DNA of 24,225 nt from Methanosarcinales archaeon (GCA_025464275.1 JAODGR010000071.1:1104-25328); one strand, 5' to 3'. Counted from the first letter of the stretch, positions 15,626-22,810 are shown. Program-made: numbers and translations. The notes: generated from the letters alone by a model not told the origin.

Positions 15626-16924
15626 TCACATATCGAGTTCACAGCTCAAATCCACATCTATCACATCCAGCTCCTTCACCCTCGCCTCTATACCCCGCCC
15701 CAGCAAATCACTGAAGTTCGGTCTTGTTCGACCCCCATCACCTGAGATCAGCTCCTTCACGTATAAACCGCCATCACTCTTCACCTCCAGTTCGCACTCG
15801 CGTATATGCCAGTCCAGCAGTTTGCAGTTGTAGATTCGCCTGTAACGTATCAGATCTGCCCGCCGATGCAATACTCGCGAGGGTGTCCTCTGCTCTATCA
15901 TCGCCCCTGCAAGCTCCTTCACTGCTCTCCTCAGGTCAGCCTCGGGCACACCCTTGCTCAACTCCACCCTCATGCGATACGTCTTCTTTGCGTTCGCACT
16001 CTTCAGCTGTGCAACTGCTCCCCTCCGGACATATCGCAGCCCGCAAACCTCTACTTTCGCTCTGTTCGCCTCATTCACCCTCTTCTCCACAGTCTGGAGG
16101 TCCACACGCCGCCGCCTCGGCTCTTTCAGCTCCGCCACAAAAGGGCGACCTGAGCCAAGCATTCTGGCATCTATGTCCTCCCTTCCGCAGCCATGCAATA
16201 TCATATCCCTGGCACCGAACAGGTCCAGTATAGAAGCTTTTATCAATTCCTCCACCGATTCTGGATACATCTTACCCGTGAAGTTGCAGTGTGGACAGCC
16301 CTCACCATGACATTCACGGCAGAACCATCTCGTCTGGGGTATCCCCCTCTTATACTTCCTGTATCGCCCATAGATGAACACCGGGTTCACCTGTAACTCC
16401 ACGTCACCCTCCCACAGGTTCAGTATCACCACCACCTCCGGCGTATCAAAATCCACACGCTTACCCGTCTCCTCCTCTATTCGCTTGCCCACCTCCCTGT
16501 TCAGCTCAGCCTTCAGTGGCTCGGCGAAGAGTGCACCCGCTATCTCCCACAACAATTCCTCGTTCTCGATGAGCATTCCACTCACTTTCGTACCCACGAG
16601 GAAGGTATTGCACTCATAGCATTCCAGCTTCTTCAATGCCAGCCTCACCCATTTATTCAGCTCCGTAAACAGACCGTTGCACACCCAGCATTTGCCACCC
16701 CCGCCCTCCATCCCTCCCTCCTCTCCTTCTGCTCCAACCCCGGGTCCGAGTATCTCTCTCAATATCTCGCCACGCCTCTCATTGGATATGCCGGAATATA
16801 CCTTTGCAAATTGCCTGCCAAGGCAGTGATTACATATGGGTCCCGGTCCTTCGCGTATTATCTTCCGGGCTATCTCTAATATCTCCTCCCTCCCCAACTC
16901 CTCCTCAGCCCCTTCGTAACTCAT
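15626..16924 (-). CDS. pus10: tRNA pseudouridine synthase Pus10
   Basis: Archaeal Pus10 makes pseudouridine 54 and 55 in the tRNA T-loop. Visible from the longer in-frame start are CNHC (C38, C41) with CWVC (C86, C89), forming the N-terminal zinc site of the THUMP-like domain. A second Cys set in FCRECHGEGCPHC follows, then the catalytic HGCGREDIDARMLGSGRPF (Asp at 257 or 259) and the C-terminal TPSRVLHRRADLIRYR. An acidic/glycine insert (about 68-85) between the two CxxC pairs is unusual. I choose ATG 16924 (432 residues), preceded by GGAG, over GTG 16945; a TATA-like stretch near 16970-16977 is compatible with either. It is first in the pus10-HD-amrS direction. Confidence 0.92.
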   Translation of the reverse strand: MSYEGAEEELGREEILEIARKIIREGPGPICNHCLGRQFAKVYSGISNERRGEILREILGPGVGAEGEEGGMEGGGGKCWVCNGLFTELNKWVRLALKKLECYECNTFLVGTKVSGMLIENEELLWEIAGALFAEPLKAELNREVGKRIEEETGKRVDFDTPEVVVILNLWEGDVELQVNPVFIYGRYRKYKRGIPQTRWFCRECHGEGCPHCNFTGKMYPESVEELIKASILDLFGARDMILHGCGREDIDARMLGSGRPFVAELKEPRRRRVDLQTVEKRVNEANRAKVEVCGLRYVRRGAVAQLKSANAKKTYRMRVELSKGVPEADLRRAVKELAGAMIEQRTPSRVLHRRADLIRYRRIYNCKLLDWHIRECELEVKSDGGLYVKELISGDGGRTRPNFSDLLGRGIEARVKELDVIDVDLSCELDM

Positions 16925-17068
16925 TGCAACTCCACTCCGTTCCACTCTCTCATCGTGTGAGGCATCATAAAAAGGTGCTCCCTGATTCCCCCATTGATGG
17001 AGATGAAGACAGAGAAGGACAACCCCCGGGATAATGAGAACCGAGGTATTTTTATTTTATATTCTGCT

Positions 17069-17078
17069 TTTATATAAA
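17069..17078 (+). promoter_or_regulatory. Probable TATA box of the metallocluster gene cluster
   Basis: TTTATATAAA lies in a markedly AT-rich stretch (17047-17102). A start near 17103 would give a leader of about 45 bases ending in the strong ribosome site GGAGGTGA (17133-17140). It is the only obvious promoter before the five plus-strand genes that follow. Confidence 0.55.
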
Positions 17079-17148
17079 TATACGAATATATATTCATTTT
17101 ATTGGTGCTGCGCTTGCAGGTTGAAATGAAGGGGAGGTGATAAGTAAG

Positions 17149-17364
17149 ATGCCAAGAGGTAGAGGAATAGGATTCTGGAGAGGTTTTGGATTTGGTATCG
17201 GTCTTCTCGGCATTGGGGTTGGACCGGGAAGGAGAGGAGCGGGCAATCCGTATCCCTTCTGCAGGTGGTTCCCCTGGATGCCAAGATGGTGGTGGGCAGG
17301 AATATACGGACCTGGACTGATGCCATATTCATATTATATCACCCCTGGGTGGGGTATACAATAG
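17149..17364 (+). CDS. Small glycine/tryptophan-rich protein, possibly DUF5320-like
   Basis: The 71-residue protein starts MPRGRGIGFWRGFGFG, is Gly-rich in the first half and aromatic-rich in the second. It has seven Trp in total, three in a row in PRWWWAGI (47-49), and one Cys (38). The MPRG/Gly-rich opening recalls the DUF5320-type mini-proteins found near dinitrogenase-cofactor-like NifX proteins in anaerobes; I cannot confirm membership. The start is ATG 17149, 8 bases after GGAGGTGA. The in-frame GTG at 17137 lies inside that site. It is first in the cluster and 10 bases before the NifU-like gene. The glycine-flanked hydrophobic part might lie at a membrane, but no clean transmembrane helix is seen. 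Confidence 0.75.
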   Translation: MPRGRGIGFWRGFGFGIGLLGIGVGPGRRGAGNPYPFCRWFPWMPRWWWAGIYGPGLMPYSYYITPGWGIQ

Positions 17365-17374
17365 AGACGAAGAG

Positions 17375-17905
17375 ATGAGCGAGAAGAGCGGCGTAGGCAT
17401 AAATAGAGAAGAAGGGACAGGTCAGGGGAGAAAGGTGGTTGAGACTGAGACTGGTAGTGGATTCACCAATTTGGATGACTTCCTGGCGGAAGTGGAGGAG
17501 GCGATAAGGCGAGAAGAGAGGGAGATATACACAGAGAAGACACTTGAGGAGGCATACAATCCGAAGAATGTTGGCAAATTGAGCAATCCTGACGGCGCTG
17601 CCAGAATCACCGGTCCCTGCGGCGATACACTCCAGATACACCTAAAAGTAGAGGGAGGTAGAATCACAGACAGTAAATTCATATCAGATGGATGCGGGCC
17701 TTCTGTTGCCTGTGGCAGCGTAATTACCGAGATGGTGCGGGGCAAGACGATCGAAGAGGCGTTCAAGATAGAGAGTGGGGACATCATCGCGATTTTGGGT
17801 GGCTTGCCCGAGGAGAGTGTTCATTGCTCCGTCCTCGCAGTGGATACTTTAAGGGCAGCTCTGGAAGATTACAGGAGCAAGAAGAAGGAGAATGGCAGGA
17901 TATAG
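17375..17905 (+). CDS. NifU/IscU-like iron-sulfur cluster scaffold
   Basis: The domain from about 58 to 167 is a NifU N-terminal/IscU fold: YNPKNVGKLSNPDG, ARITGPCGDTLQIHLKVEGGRITDSKF, DGCGPSVACGS, IIAILGGLPEESVHCSVLAVDTLRAALEDY. The scaffold cysteines are C82, C107 and C151, with an extra C113, and the Asp after C82 is present. It is the archaeal type lacking the NifU ferredoxin and C-terminal domains. It carries an extra acidic, helical N-terminal extension of about 55 residues. In this setting it probably assembles or donates Fe-S units for the cluster's target. No cysteine desulfurase or SufBC is nearby. The stop overlaps the next gene's start by 14 bases. Confidence 0.9.
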   Translation: MSEKSGVGINREEGTGQGRKVVETETGSGFTNLDDFLAEVEEAIRREEREIYTEKTLEEAYNPKNVGKLSNPDGAARITGPCGDTLQIHLKVEGGRITDSKFISDGCGPSVACGSVITEMVRGKTIEEAFKIESGDIIAILGGLPEESVHCSVLAVDTLRAALEDYRSKKKENGRI

Positions 17906-18269
17906 ATACAGGAGCTACCGAAGGGGTGGAGGGTACAGACATAGAACCAGGTACAGGTATTACCACTACCCTACGGGATTGTTGCCGGGCGCAGAGCATC
18001 AAATACAAATACCGGTACCGATACAGATACAGACCCATACAGGTCAGATACCTATTACCACGGAGATGGGGGCGGCGACGAAGATAGAGACGGGGAGGCA
18101 GTCCGCACACACTCACAGCAACTGTGTAAACTTCATTCCCCCTGATAGATGTGCTCTTAAAGATATAGTGGTGAATCCCGCGGGTATGGCATGCCGGGAT
18201 TTTCAGCCACGGGCTTCACCCGCAGTGCGGTACCACAGTGAGGTGATGAATGAGGAGGATAAAGGATGA
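17892..18269 (+). CDS. Unrecognised Tyr/Arg-rich protein coupled to NifU-like and CooC-like genes
   Basis: I do not recognise this 125-residue protein. Residues 1-27 hold eight Tyr and eight Arg in alternating order (YRYRSYRR...RYRYYHYP). Residues 37-50 form an IQIPVPIQIQTHT repeat. The rest contains His pairs (HTHS), three Cys (78, 87, 101) and NPAGMACRDF. Evidence that it is real: it starts inside the nifU-like gene (14-base overlap) and ends in an ATGA overlap with the ATPase, and it uses AGA/AGG/ATA codons like its neighbours. It fills a gap of about 360 bases that is otherwise unexplained. Evidence against: the front half derives from hexanucleotide repeats, the ribosome site AAGGAG sits too close to the ATG, and the 3' part contains inverted repeats. 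If translated, His, Cys and Tyr suggest metal or partner binding. Confidence 0.55.
   Translation: MAGYRYRSYRRGGGYRHRTRYRYYHYPTGLLPGAEHQIQIPVPIQIQTHTGQIPITTEMGAATKIETGRQSAHTHSNCVNFIPPDRCALKDIVVNPAGMACRDFQPRASPAVRYHSEVMNEEDKG
18003..18032 (+). repeat. Five tandem hexanucleotides (ATACAG type)
   Basis: ATACAA, ATACCG, GTACCG, ATACAG, ATACAG run in perfect 6-base register and encode the alternating Ile-Gln/Ile-Pro stretch of the Tyr/Arg-rich protein. Related TACAGG units upstream (17905-17965) encode its Tyr-Arg repeats. Confidence 0.75.
18168..18210 (+). other. Bulged stem-loop upstream of cooC
   Basis: GTGG-TGAA-TCCCG (18168-18180) pairs with CGGGA-TT-TTCA-G-CCAC (18195-18210) through three short helices (4, 4 and 5 base pairs) separated by 1- and 2-base bulges, closing a 14-base loop. 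An alternative pairing with GGGCTTCACCCGC (18211-18223) is possible. It ends 56 bases before the cooC start and could modulate its expression. It overlaps the 3' half of the Tyr/Arg-rich ORF. Confidence 0.4.
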
Positions 18270-19054
18270 AGATATCGGTCTGTGGTAAGGGAGGGAGCGG
18301 GAAGAGCGTGACGGTCAGTCTGATGGCAGCCGTAATGCAAGGTAAGGGTTATAGAGTGTTAGTAGTGGATTCAGATGAATCGAATTCAGGGCTATTCAAT
18401 ATGCTCGGTTTTGAGTCTCCCCCGGTCCCACTTATGGAGCTTGTAGGTGGGAAGAGGAGGTTGCAGAGGGAGATGAAGGATGCAGGATATCAACTGAACG
18501 TATTGGAGCGTGAAGAGATATCTGTGGATGAGATACCCCCGCCATACATAATCAGAAATGAAGGGCTCTGTCTTGTGAATATAGGTAAGATACTGCAATC
18601 CTTAGAAGGGTGTGCATGCCCTATGGGGGTTTTAAGCAGGGAGTTCCTGAAGAAACTCCGGCTGAACTCAAACGAGATAGCCATTGTAGATATGGAAGCA
18701 GGGATAGAGCATTTCGGTAGAGGTGTAGATACAAGTATAGACAGTATGCTCGTGGTTGTTGAACCTTCTATTGAATCCGTAACGCTTGCGTGGAAGGTGA
18801 AAGAACTCGCCAGCGATATAGGGAAAGAGAAGATATGGGCAGTTTTGAATAAAGTAACATCGGATGAAATGGCTTCGAAATTGGAAGGAATGCTGGAGGG
18901 GAAGGGGGTGGATGTGATCGGTTCCATTCATCACGACCCTGAGATATTTGAGGCTTGTTTAGAGGGGCGCCCTCTGCTGAGTCTGTTGAATGCGAGAGCA
19001 AGGGATGAAGTAGGTGAGATCTTGGACTCGCTATTACTCAGAGTGGGGAGATAG
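18266..19054 (+). CDS. cooC: CooC-like nickel-insertion ATPase
   Basis: This MinD/SIMIBI-class ATPase has a deviant Walker A GKGGSGKS (7-14), the switch region VVDSDESN (33-40) and DMEAGIEHFGRG (142-152), which is characteristic of CooC proteins that load nickel into CO dehydrogenase. The CAC motif (C116, C118) matches the CxC that binds nickel at the CooC dimer interface. At 262 residues it has normal length. Its ATG overlaps the previous stop (ATGA). A cooT-like gene follows 20 bases after its stop, supporting a nickel role. No CODH/ACS gene is present in the window, so the target could be CODH elsewhere or another Ni enzyme. Confidence 0.92.
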   Translation: MKISVCGKGGSGKSVTVSLMAAVMQGKGYRVLVVDSDESNSGLFNMLGFESPPVPLMELVGGKRRLQREMKDAGYQLNVLEREEISVDEIPPPYIIRNEGLCLVNIGKILQSLEGCACPMGVLSREFLKKLRLNSNEIAIVDMEAGIEHFGRGVDTSIDSMLVVVEPSIESVTLAWKVKELASDIGKEKIWAVLNKVTSDEMASKLEGMLEGKGVDVIGSIHHDPEIFEACLEGRPLLSLLNARARDEVGEILDSLLLRVGR

Positions 19055-19074
19055 GAGAATGGGAGACTGTGAGA

Positions 19075-19278
19075 ATGTGTATAGCTACTGTTTATATTGA
19101 GAATGGAGAAAAAGGGGAGAGGGAAGAGGTGATGCATGACGTGATATTTGTGGAGGCGGAGAGAGATGGCTTTCGTCTGACCGGGCTACTTGGAGATGAG
19201 AAATTTATTGCCGGGGAGCTAAAGAGCATTGATTTCTTTAAAGAGCATTCAGTGGTGATCCGTACGTGCGATAGATAG
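19075..19278 (+). CDS. cooT: CooT-like nickel-binding protein
   Basis: The 67-residue protein MCIATVYIENG...HDVIFVEAERDGFRLTGLLGDEKFIAGELKSIDFFKEHSVVI matches the CooT family of small beta-barrel dimers. Nickel in that family is bound through Cys2 at the N-terminus. I choose ATG 19075 because it gives Met-Cys, as the family requires, and follows GGGAG by 9 bases. The in-frame GTG at 19069 would put Cys at position 4. A second Cys lies near the C-terminus. It is last in the cluster after cooC and convergent with metK, 27 bases away. Function in maturation is inferred from the family and neighbours. Confidence 0.85.
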   Translation: MCIATVYIENGEKGEREEVMHDVIFVEAERDGFRLTGLLGDEKFIAGELKSIDFFKEHSVVIRTCDR

Positions 19279-19305
19279 AGAGATGGAGCGATAGAGCGAG
19301 CAGAG

Positions 19306-20535
19306 TCAGAACGTCTTCAACTCACCATTGACCGCTTTGTCTGTTATCTCTCTTATGTTTGATAGCCATTCATCCATTATCCGAGCCACCTTATGCTCAA
19401 TCGCTGCACTCTCGGCTCCCGCACTCTTCGGTATGATCTGTGCGGTTGCTATCTTCGGGTCATCTATTCGTCTGCCTATCTCAGATAGAATCTTTATATA
19501 CACCTCCTGAATACCTTCTACCGTATCCACAATCTCATTTGCTATTTGAATAGCGAGCAAATTGTATAACTTACCCGTATGGTTCACTGGATTCTTTCCC
19601 GCTGCTCCTTCCATGCTTATCGGTCTGTTAGGAGTGATGAGCCCGTTACAGCGATTACCTCGCCCTGCTGCGCCGTCGTCGCCCATCTCCGCTGAAGTAC
19701 CTGTCACTGTGATATAGACCGAGGTGGGAGTATCAGCCCGATTTACTGCCGTGGTGACCGTTCTGGTGGTATATTCCTCTGCAACATCGGTGACAAACTG
19801 TTTCAAACCCTCCTTTATCGACTCGTAGTGGTCATAGTCATCCACATACCTGGATACAAAAGCATCACCCACCGTGAGTGTTATTCTGTCGCCATCCCTG
19901 AGTGCCATCACCTTCATGTCCTCCCCTATCGCACTCTCCCGGTACCGATAATCGGACATCACCCTGGATTCTATATTGAGGGCAATGGATTCTATCTCAG
20001 ATAGTGGTGCGTGAGCAACGCCGAAGGAGGTATCATTTGCCACGGGTATCTCACTCTCCTTCTCCTTGAATACCGTCAGGAGGTCAGAAGAACCCCTGCC
20101 CAATTTGCTATCCACCACCACGTACCTGTCAACATCGAGGTTACGCACATTCCTCCGCAGATATTCACGTGCTGCACGTAATGCAATCACATCCACGGGT
20201 ATCTCCTCACCCTCGAATTCCCGTGTCGCTCTGCCACCCAGGAGGATGTAGATAGGGGATATGATCTCACCACCGCCGTATCGCGGGTTTGATCTGCCAG
20301 CCACGAGCTGTATTTTATCCGTGTTGTGATGCAGTATCATCCCGCATCTCTTCTTGTATTCCCTGCATAGCGCCACACTCACCGCATCAGCGATGCCATC
20401 ACATAGACTATCAGGGTGTCCCAGCCCCTTCCGCTCGACTATCTCCACCTTCTGCTCCTCCACTGGCATTCGGCTTATGAACTCGACTCTAATATTCCGC
20501 TTCCGCTCCCCTACTCTATCTCTATCCTTATCCAT
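19306..20535 (-). CDS. metK: S-adenosylmethionine synthetase, archaeal type
   Basis: The archaeal methionine adenosyltransferase makes SAM from methionine and ATP. Family features include VERKGLGHPDSLCDGIADAVS, HHNTDKIQLVAGRSNPRYGGGEI, DTSFGVAHAPLSEIE and RPISMEGAAGKNPVNHTGKLYN. At 409 residues it has normal length for the archaeal family. The first 14 residues (DKDRDRVGERKRN) are charged low-complexity sequence partly from hexamers, and conserved sequence begins at about IRVEF. It lies 26 bases after the CNNM-like gene and is probably cotranscribed. It supplies SAM for the radical SAM and methyltransferase enzymes in the window, among many others. Confidence 0.96.
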   Translation of the reverse strand: MDKDRDRVGERKRNIRVEFISRMPVEEQKVEIVERKGLGHPDSLCDGIADAVSVALCREYKKRCGMILHHNTDKIQLVAGRSNPRYGGGEIISPIYILLGGRATREFEGEEIPVDVIALRAAREYLRRNVRNLDVDRYVVVDSKLGRGSSDLLTVFKEKESEIPVANDTSFGVAHAPLSEIESIALNIESRVMSDYRYRESAIGEDMKVMALRDGDRITLTVGDAFVSRYVDDYDHYESIKEGLKQFVTDVAEEYTTRTVTTAVNRADTPTSVYITVTGTSAEMGDDGAAGRGNRCNGLITPNRPISMEGAAGKNPVNHTGKLYNLLAIQIANEIVDTVEGIQEVYIKILSEIGRRIDDPKIATAQIIPKSAGAESAAIEHKVARIMDEWLSNIREITDKAVNGELKTF

Positions 20536-20538
20536 ATC
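20515..20538. repeat. Hexanucleotide repeat across the metK start
   Basis: On the + strand TCTATC, TCTATC, CTTATC, CATATC run in register, and the metK start codon (complement of 20533-20535) falls inside the last unit. On the coding strand this is GATATG, GATAAG, GATAGA, GATAGA, giving the DKDRDR N-terminus. Confidence 0.65.
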
Positions 20539-20561
20539 TCATATCTCCATTATCGTCTCAA

Positions 20562-21650
20562 TCAATTATTTACTATTTTTCTTACCCTTACTCCCGGTAT
20601 TATATCGTATTCATCGTATATACTGCCCACAATCACCTCCAGCAGGTCTTCCAGACAGACCAGCCCCTCAGTCTTCCCCTGTGCATCCACCACGATAGCG
20701 ATGTGGAACCTGCCACGCTGGAATTCCTTCAGCAGGTCGTCCACCCGCTTCGTATCCGGTATGAAATAAGGGGGTTTCATGAGCTCACGTATCGAGCTCG
20801 ATGGCTTCCTGGTCCTCTTTCGCTTGCCACTGCTCACTCCACCCCCTCCACCCCCTCCACCGGCAGTGCTCAGCAAGTCCTTCGCATAGAGAATGCCCAC
20901 GATGTTATCCTCTGTTCGCTCGAATACGGGAATCCTGGAGTAACCTGTCCTCCGTATCAGCTCTACTGCGTCATCTACACTCCGATTAACATCTATGCAT
21001 ACCATTGCATCCCTGGGTGTCATCACGTTCTTCACCCTGATCTCATCGAGCTTCAATACGCCCATCATCATCTCCTTCTCGTCCTCTTCTATCGCTCCTT
21101 CCTCCTCCCCTATATCCAGCATCGTCTCCATCTCCTCCTCGGTCAGTAAATGCCTCCTGTATGTGCCCGTGCCCATTCCCATTAATCGTTCAAAAGCGGC
21201 AGTAAACGCAGATGCCAGTTTGATGAACGGTGAGAAGAGGTAAGCCAGTATCTTTATCGGTCTGGATACGAGGATAGCGATCCGTTCTGCGTGATGAACC
21301 GCGATCGTCTTTGGCATGATCTCCGCGAAGGTGAGTATCAGGAAGGTCATCACTCCTGTTGCAACTGCCACGCCATAACTACCGAAGAACTCCATTGCGA
21401 TGGATGTTGCCAGTGCCGATGCACCGATATTCACGATGTTATTCCCGATGAGCACCGAGGTGAGTACCGCTTCCTGTCGGTCCATCAGTTCATCTACATC
21501 CCTCGCACCTTTCACGCCCTGCTTCACCAGTGCTCTCGCTTTTACTTTACCTGTTGCAATAAGAGCGGTCTCCGAGCCTGAGAAGAAGCCAGATAGAAGC
21601 AGCAGTATGAAAAGGATGATGATCTTCAAACTGAGGAGCGATAATTGCAC
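20562..21650 (-). CDS. CNNM/CorC-family membrane protein with CBS pair
   Basis: The 362-residue protein has a DUF21 (CNNM) membrane domain in residues 1-155: FSGSETALIATGKVKARALV, then helices including VLIGNNIVNIGASALATSIA and FAEIMPKTIAVHHAERIA. A CBS pair (about 200-350) begins VKNVMTPRDAMVCID. The C-terminal CorC_HlyC domain is absent. The family transports or regulates Mg2+ or other divalent ions. An odd insert lies between the two CBS repeats: eight consecutive Gly (264-271) followed by a basic KRKRTRK segment. The start is a GTG with a purine-rich GGAGGGG about 15 bases upstream and AAGGG nearer. It has an AT-rich region before it (about 21688-21702) and is followed by metK. Confidence 0.9.
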   Translation of the reverse strand: MQLSLLSLKIIILFILLLLSGFFSGSETALIATGKVKARALVKQGVKGARDVDELMDRQEAVLTSVLIGNNIVNIGASALATSIAMEFFGSYGVAVATGVMTFLILTFAEIMPKTIAVHHAERIAILVSRPIKILAYLFSPFIKLASAFTAAFERLMGMGTGTYRRHLLTEEEMETMLDIGEEEGAIEEDEKEMMMGVLKLDEIRVKNVMTPRDAMVCIDVNRSVDDAVELIRRTGYSRIPVFERTEDNIVGILYAKDLLSTAGGGGGGGGVSSGKRKRTRKPSSSIRELMKPPYFIPDTKRVDDLLKEFQRGRFHIAIVVDAQGKTEGLVCLEDLLEVIVGSIYDEYDIIPGVRVRKIVNN

Positions 21651-21714
21651 CTTACCCTTTTCCCCTCCATCAATATTACACTACTCTTACTAATTTATAT
21701 TATATGATGTTGCA

Positions 21715-22719
21715 TTAAAAAGTTTTCGGTACTCCCAATCTCTTTCTTACAGGTGCTAATAACTCATTCAAATAGCGTATGGCATTCTGCTTCACATCCT
21801 GCGGGTGTAGCTTGCCAAGCTGGTAATCGCGTTCAAAGTGCTCATAACTGTGATAGGTCACATCACCACCATATTCCGGCTTGCGTTCTATTGTGAGTCC
21901 GTTATTGGCGTCTGCAGCCTCGAAGAGGAGATACTTGTAGAGCTGGAGCATGGGGTTATCAGTAACCACTCTGGGCGGGCAGAATGCCGCCTTCAGCTTC
22001 CTCTCTATCTCCTCCTCTGGCTCGTGGACCGAGATATAATTGCCGAGTGAGGATGACATCTTTGCACCATCCAGCCCGATTAACAGTGGGGTATGAATAC
22101 AGATGGGAGGTTTGAACCCGAGTTTTGGTAAACTCTCACGGGCAAGCATGTGTATCTTCCGCTGGTCTATACCCCCGACAGCTACATCTATATTGAGATA
22201 TGCGATATCCATCACCTGCATCAGTGGATATAGCATCTGTGATACTTTGCGGTCTTCTTTACTCCGTGACAGTTCGTCCATGCTCCTTCGTGCACGCTTC
22301 TCCGTGGTCAGCGTTGCAAGCCTCAATACATCCAGCATGTAGTCCGCATCCAGCTGGAAAGAGGAGCCAAGGATGTACTCAGTCTCATCACCGAGCCCGG
22401 CAGCCGAGAAGCATCGCCGGTTGTAATCCGCCGTCTCCCTTATATGCTCAAAATCGCCTTTCTCATTCAGATATGCATGTACATCAGCGAGCAGCACAAT
22501 GATATGGAATCCAAGAGCCTGCAACTCCTTCAGCTTGGTTATCAGTGGTAGATGCCCGATATGCACACTCCCACTGGGTTCAAAGCCCACATATGCCCTC
22601 AATTTTAATTGCCCCGCTGCCAGAGCCCTCTCCAGCTCCTCCCTCGTCACTATCTCCTCCACATTCCTCTCCAGTCTCTTCATGCGTGCATCCGCATTCC
22701 CGCTGTAGATGGATACCAT
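21715..22719 (-). CDS. tyrS: Tyrosyl-tRNA synthetase (archaeal type)
   Basis: This class I synthetase charges tRNA-Tyr. The HIGH-like VHIGHLPL (about 52-59) lies after YVGFEPSGS, and the KMSSS loop appears as GLDGAKMSSSLGNYISV. The 334-residue length is normal for the short archaeal form. ATG 22719 begins 2 bases after the 3' end of tRNA-Leu, so after tRNA processing the message would be essentially leaderless. ATG 22683 (MKRLERNVEEIV) is another plausible start that aligns better with archaeal relatives, but it has only a weak GGATG upstream. No separate promoter is visible between the tRNA and tyrS, so the two are probably cotranscribed. Confidence 0.95.
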   Translation of the reverse strand: MVSIYSGNADARMKRLERNVEEIVTREELERALAAGQLKLRAYVGFEPSGSVHIGHLPLITKLKELQALGFHIIVLLADVHAYLNEKGDFEHIRETADYNRRCFSAAGLGDETEYILGSSFQLDADYMLDVLRLATLTTEKRARRSMDELSRSKEDRKVSQMLYPLMQVMDIAYLNIDVAVGGIDQRKIHMLARESLPKLGFKPPICIHTPLLIGLDGAKMSSSLGNYISVHEPEEEIERKLKAAFCPPRVVTDNPMLQLYKYLLFEAADANNGLTIERKPEYGGDVTYHSYEHFERDYQLGKLHPQDVKQNAIRYLNELLAPVRKRLGVPKTF

Positions 22720-22721
22720 AA

Positions 22722-22805
22722 TGCGGAGGGGGAGATTCGAACTCCCGAACCCCTTCGGGATGAGGCCCTGAACCTCACGCCTTTGTCCAACTCGGCAACC
22801 TCCGC
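22722..22805 (-). tRNA. tRNA-Leu (CAG anticodon)
   Basis: The 84-base gene folds as a class II tRNA. The acceptor stem GCGGAGG pairs with CCTCCGC. The D stem GCC/GGC encloses GAGTTGGACAAA. The anticodon stem TGAGG/CCTCA holds the loop TTCAGGG with anticodon CAG. A long variable arm has CCC/GGG. The T arm GGGAG-TTCGAAT-CTCCC is standard. The discriminator is A, correct for leucine. CCA is not encoded. No intron is present. The 3' end is 2 bases from the annotated tyrS start. Confidence 0.97.
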
Positions 22806-22810
22806 ATTAC

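Noticed and set aside
15724..16310. Long plus-strand frames opposite pus10
   Set aside because: They are antisense shadows of a full-length, motif-complete Pus10 and have Ser/Pro/Arg-rich composition.
17692..18087. 131-codon plus-strand frame across the nifU-like gene end
   Set aside because: It runs antagonistically through the conserved NifU-like coding frame and shows no family features; the 17892-18269 frame fits the gene boundaries better.
17375..18269. NifU-like gene and downstream ORF as one frameshifted gene
   Set aside because: The scaffold domain is complete through its last conserved Cys and terminal helix, so the downstream frame is not a broken-off domain.
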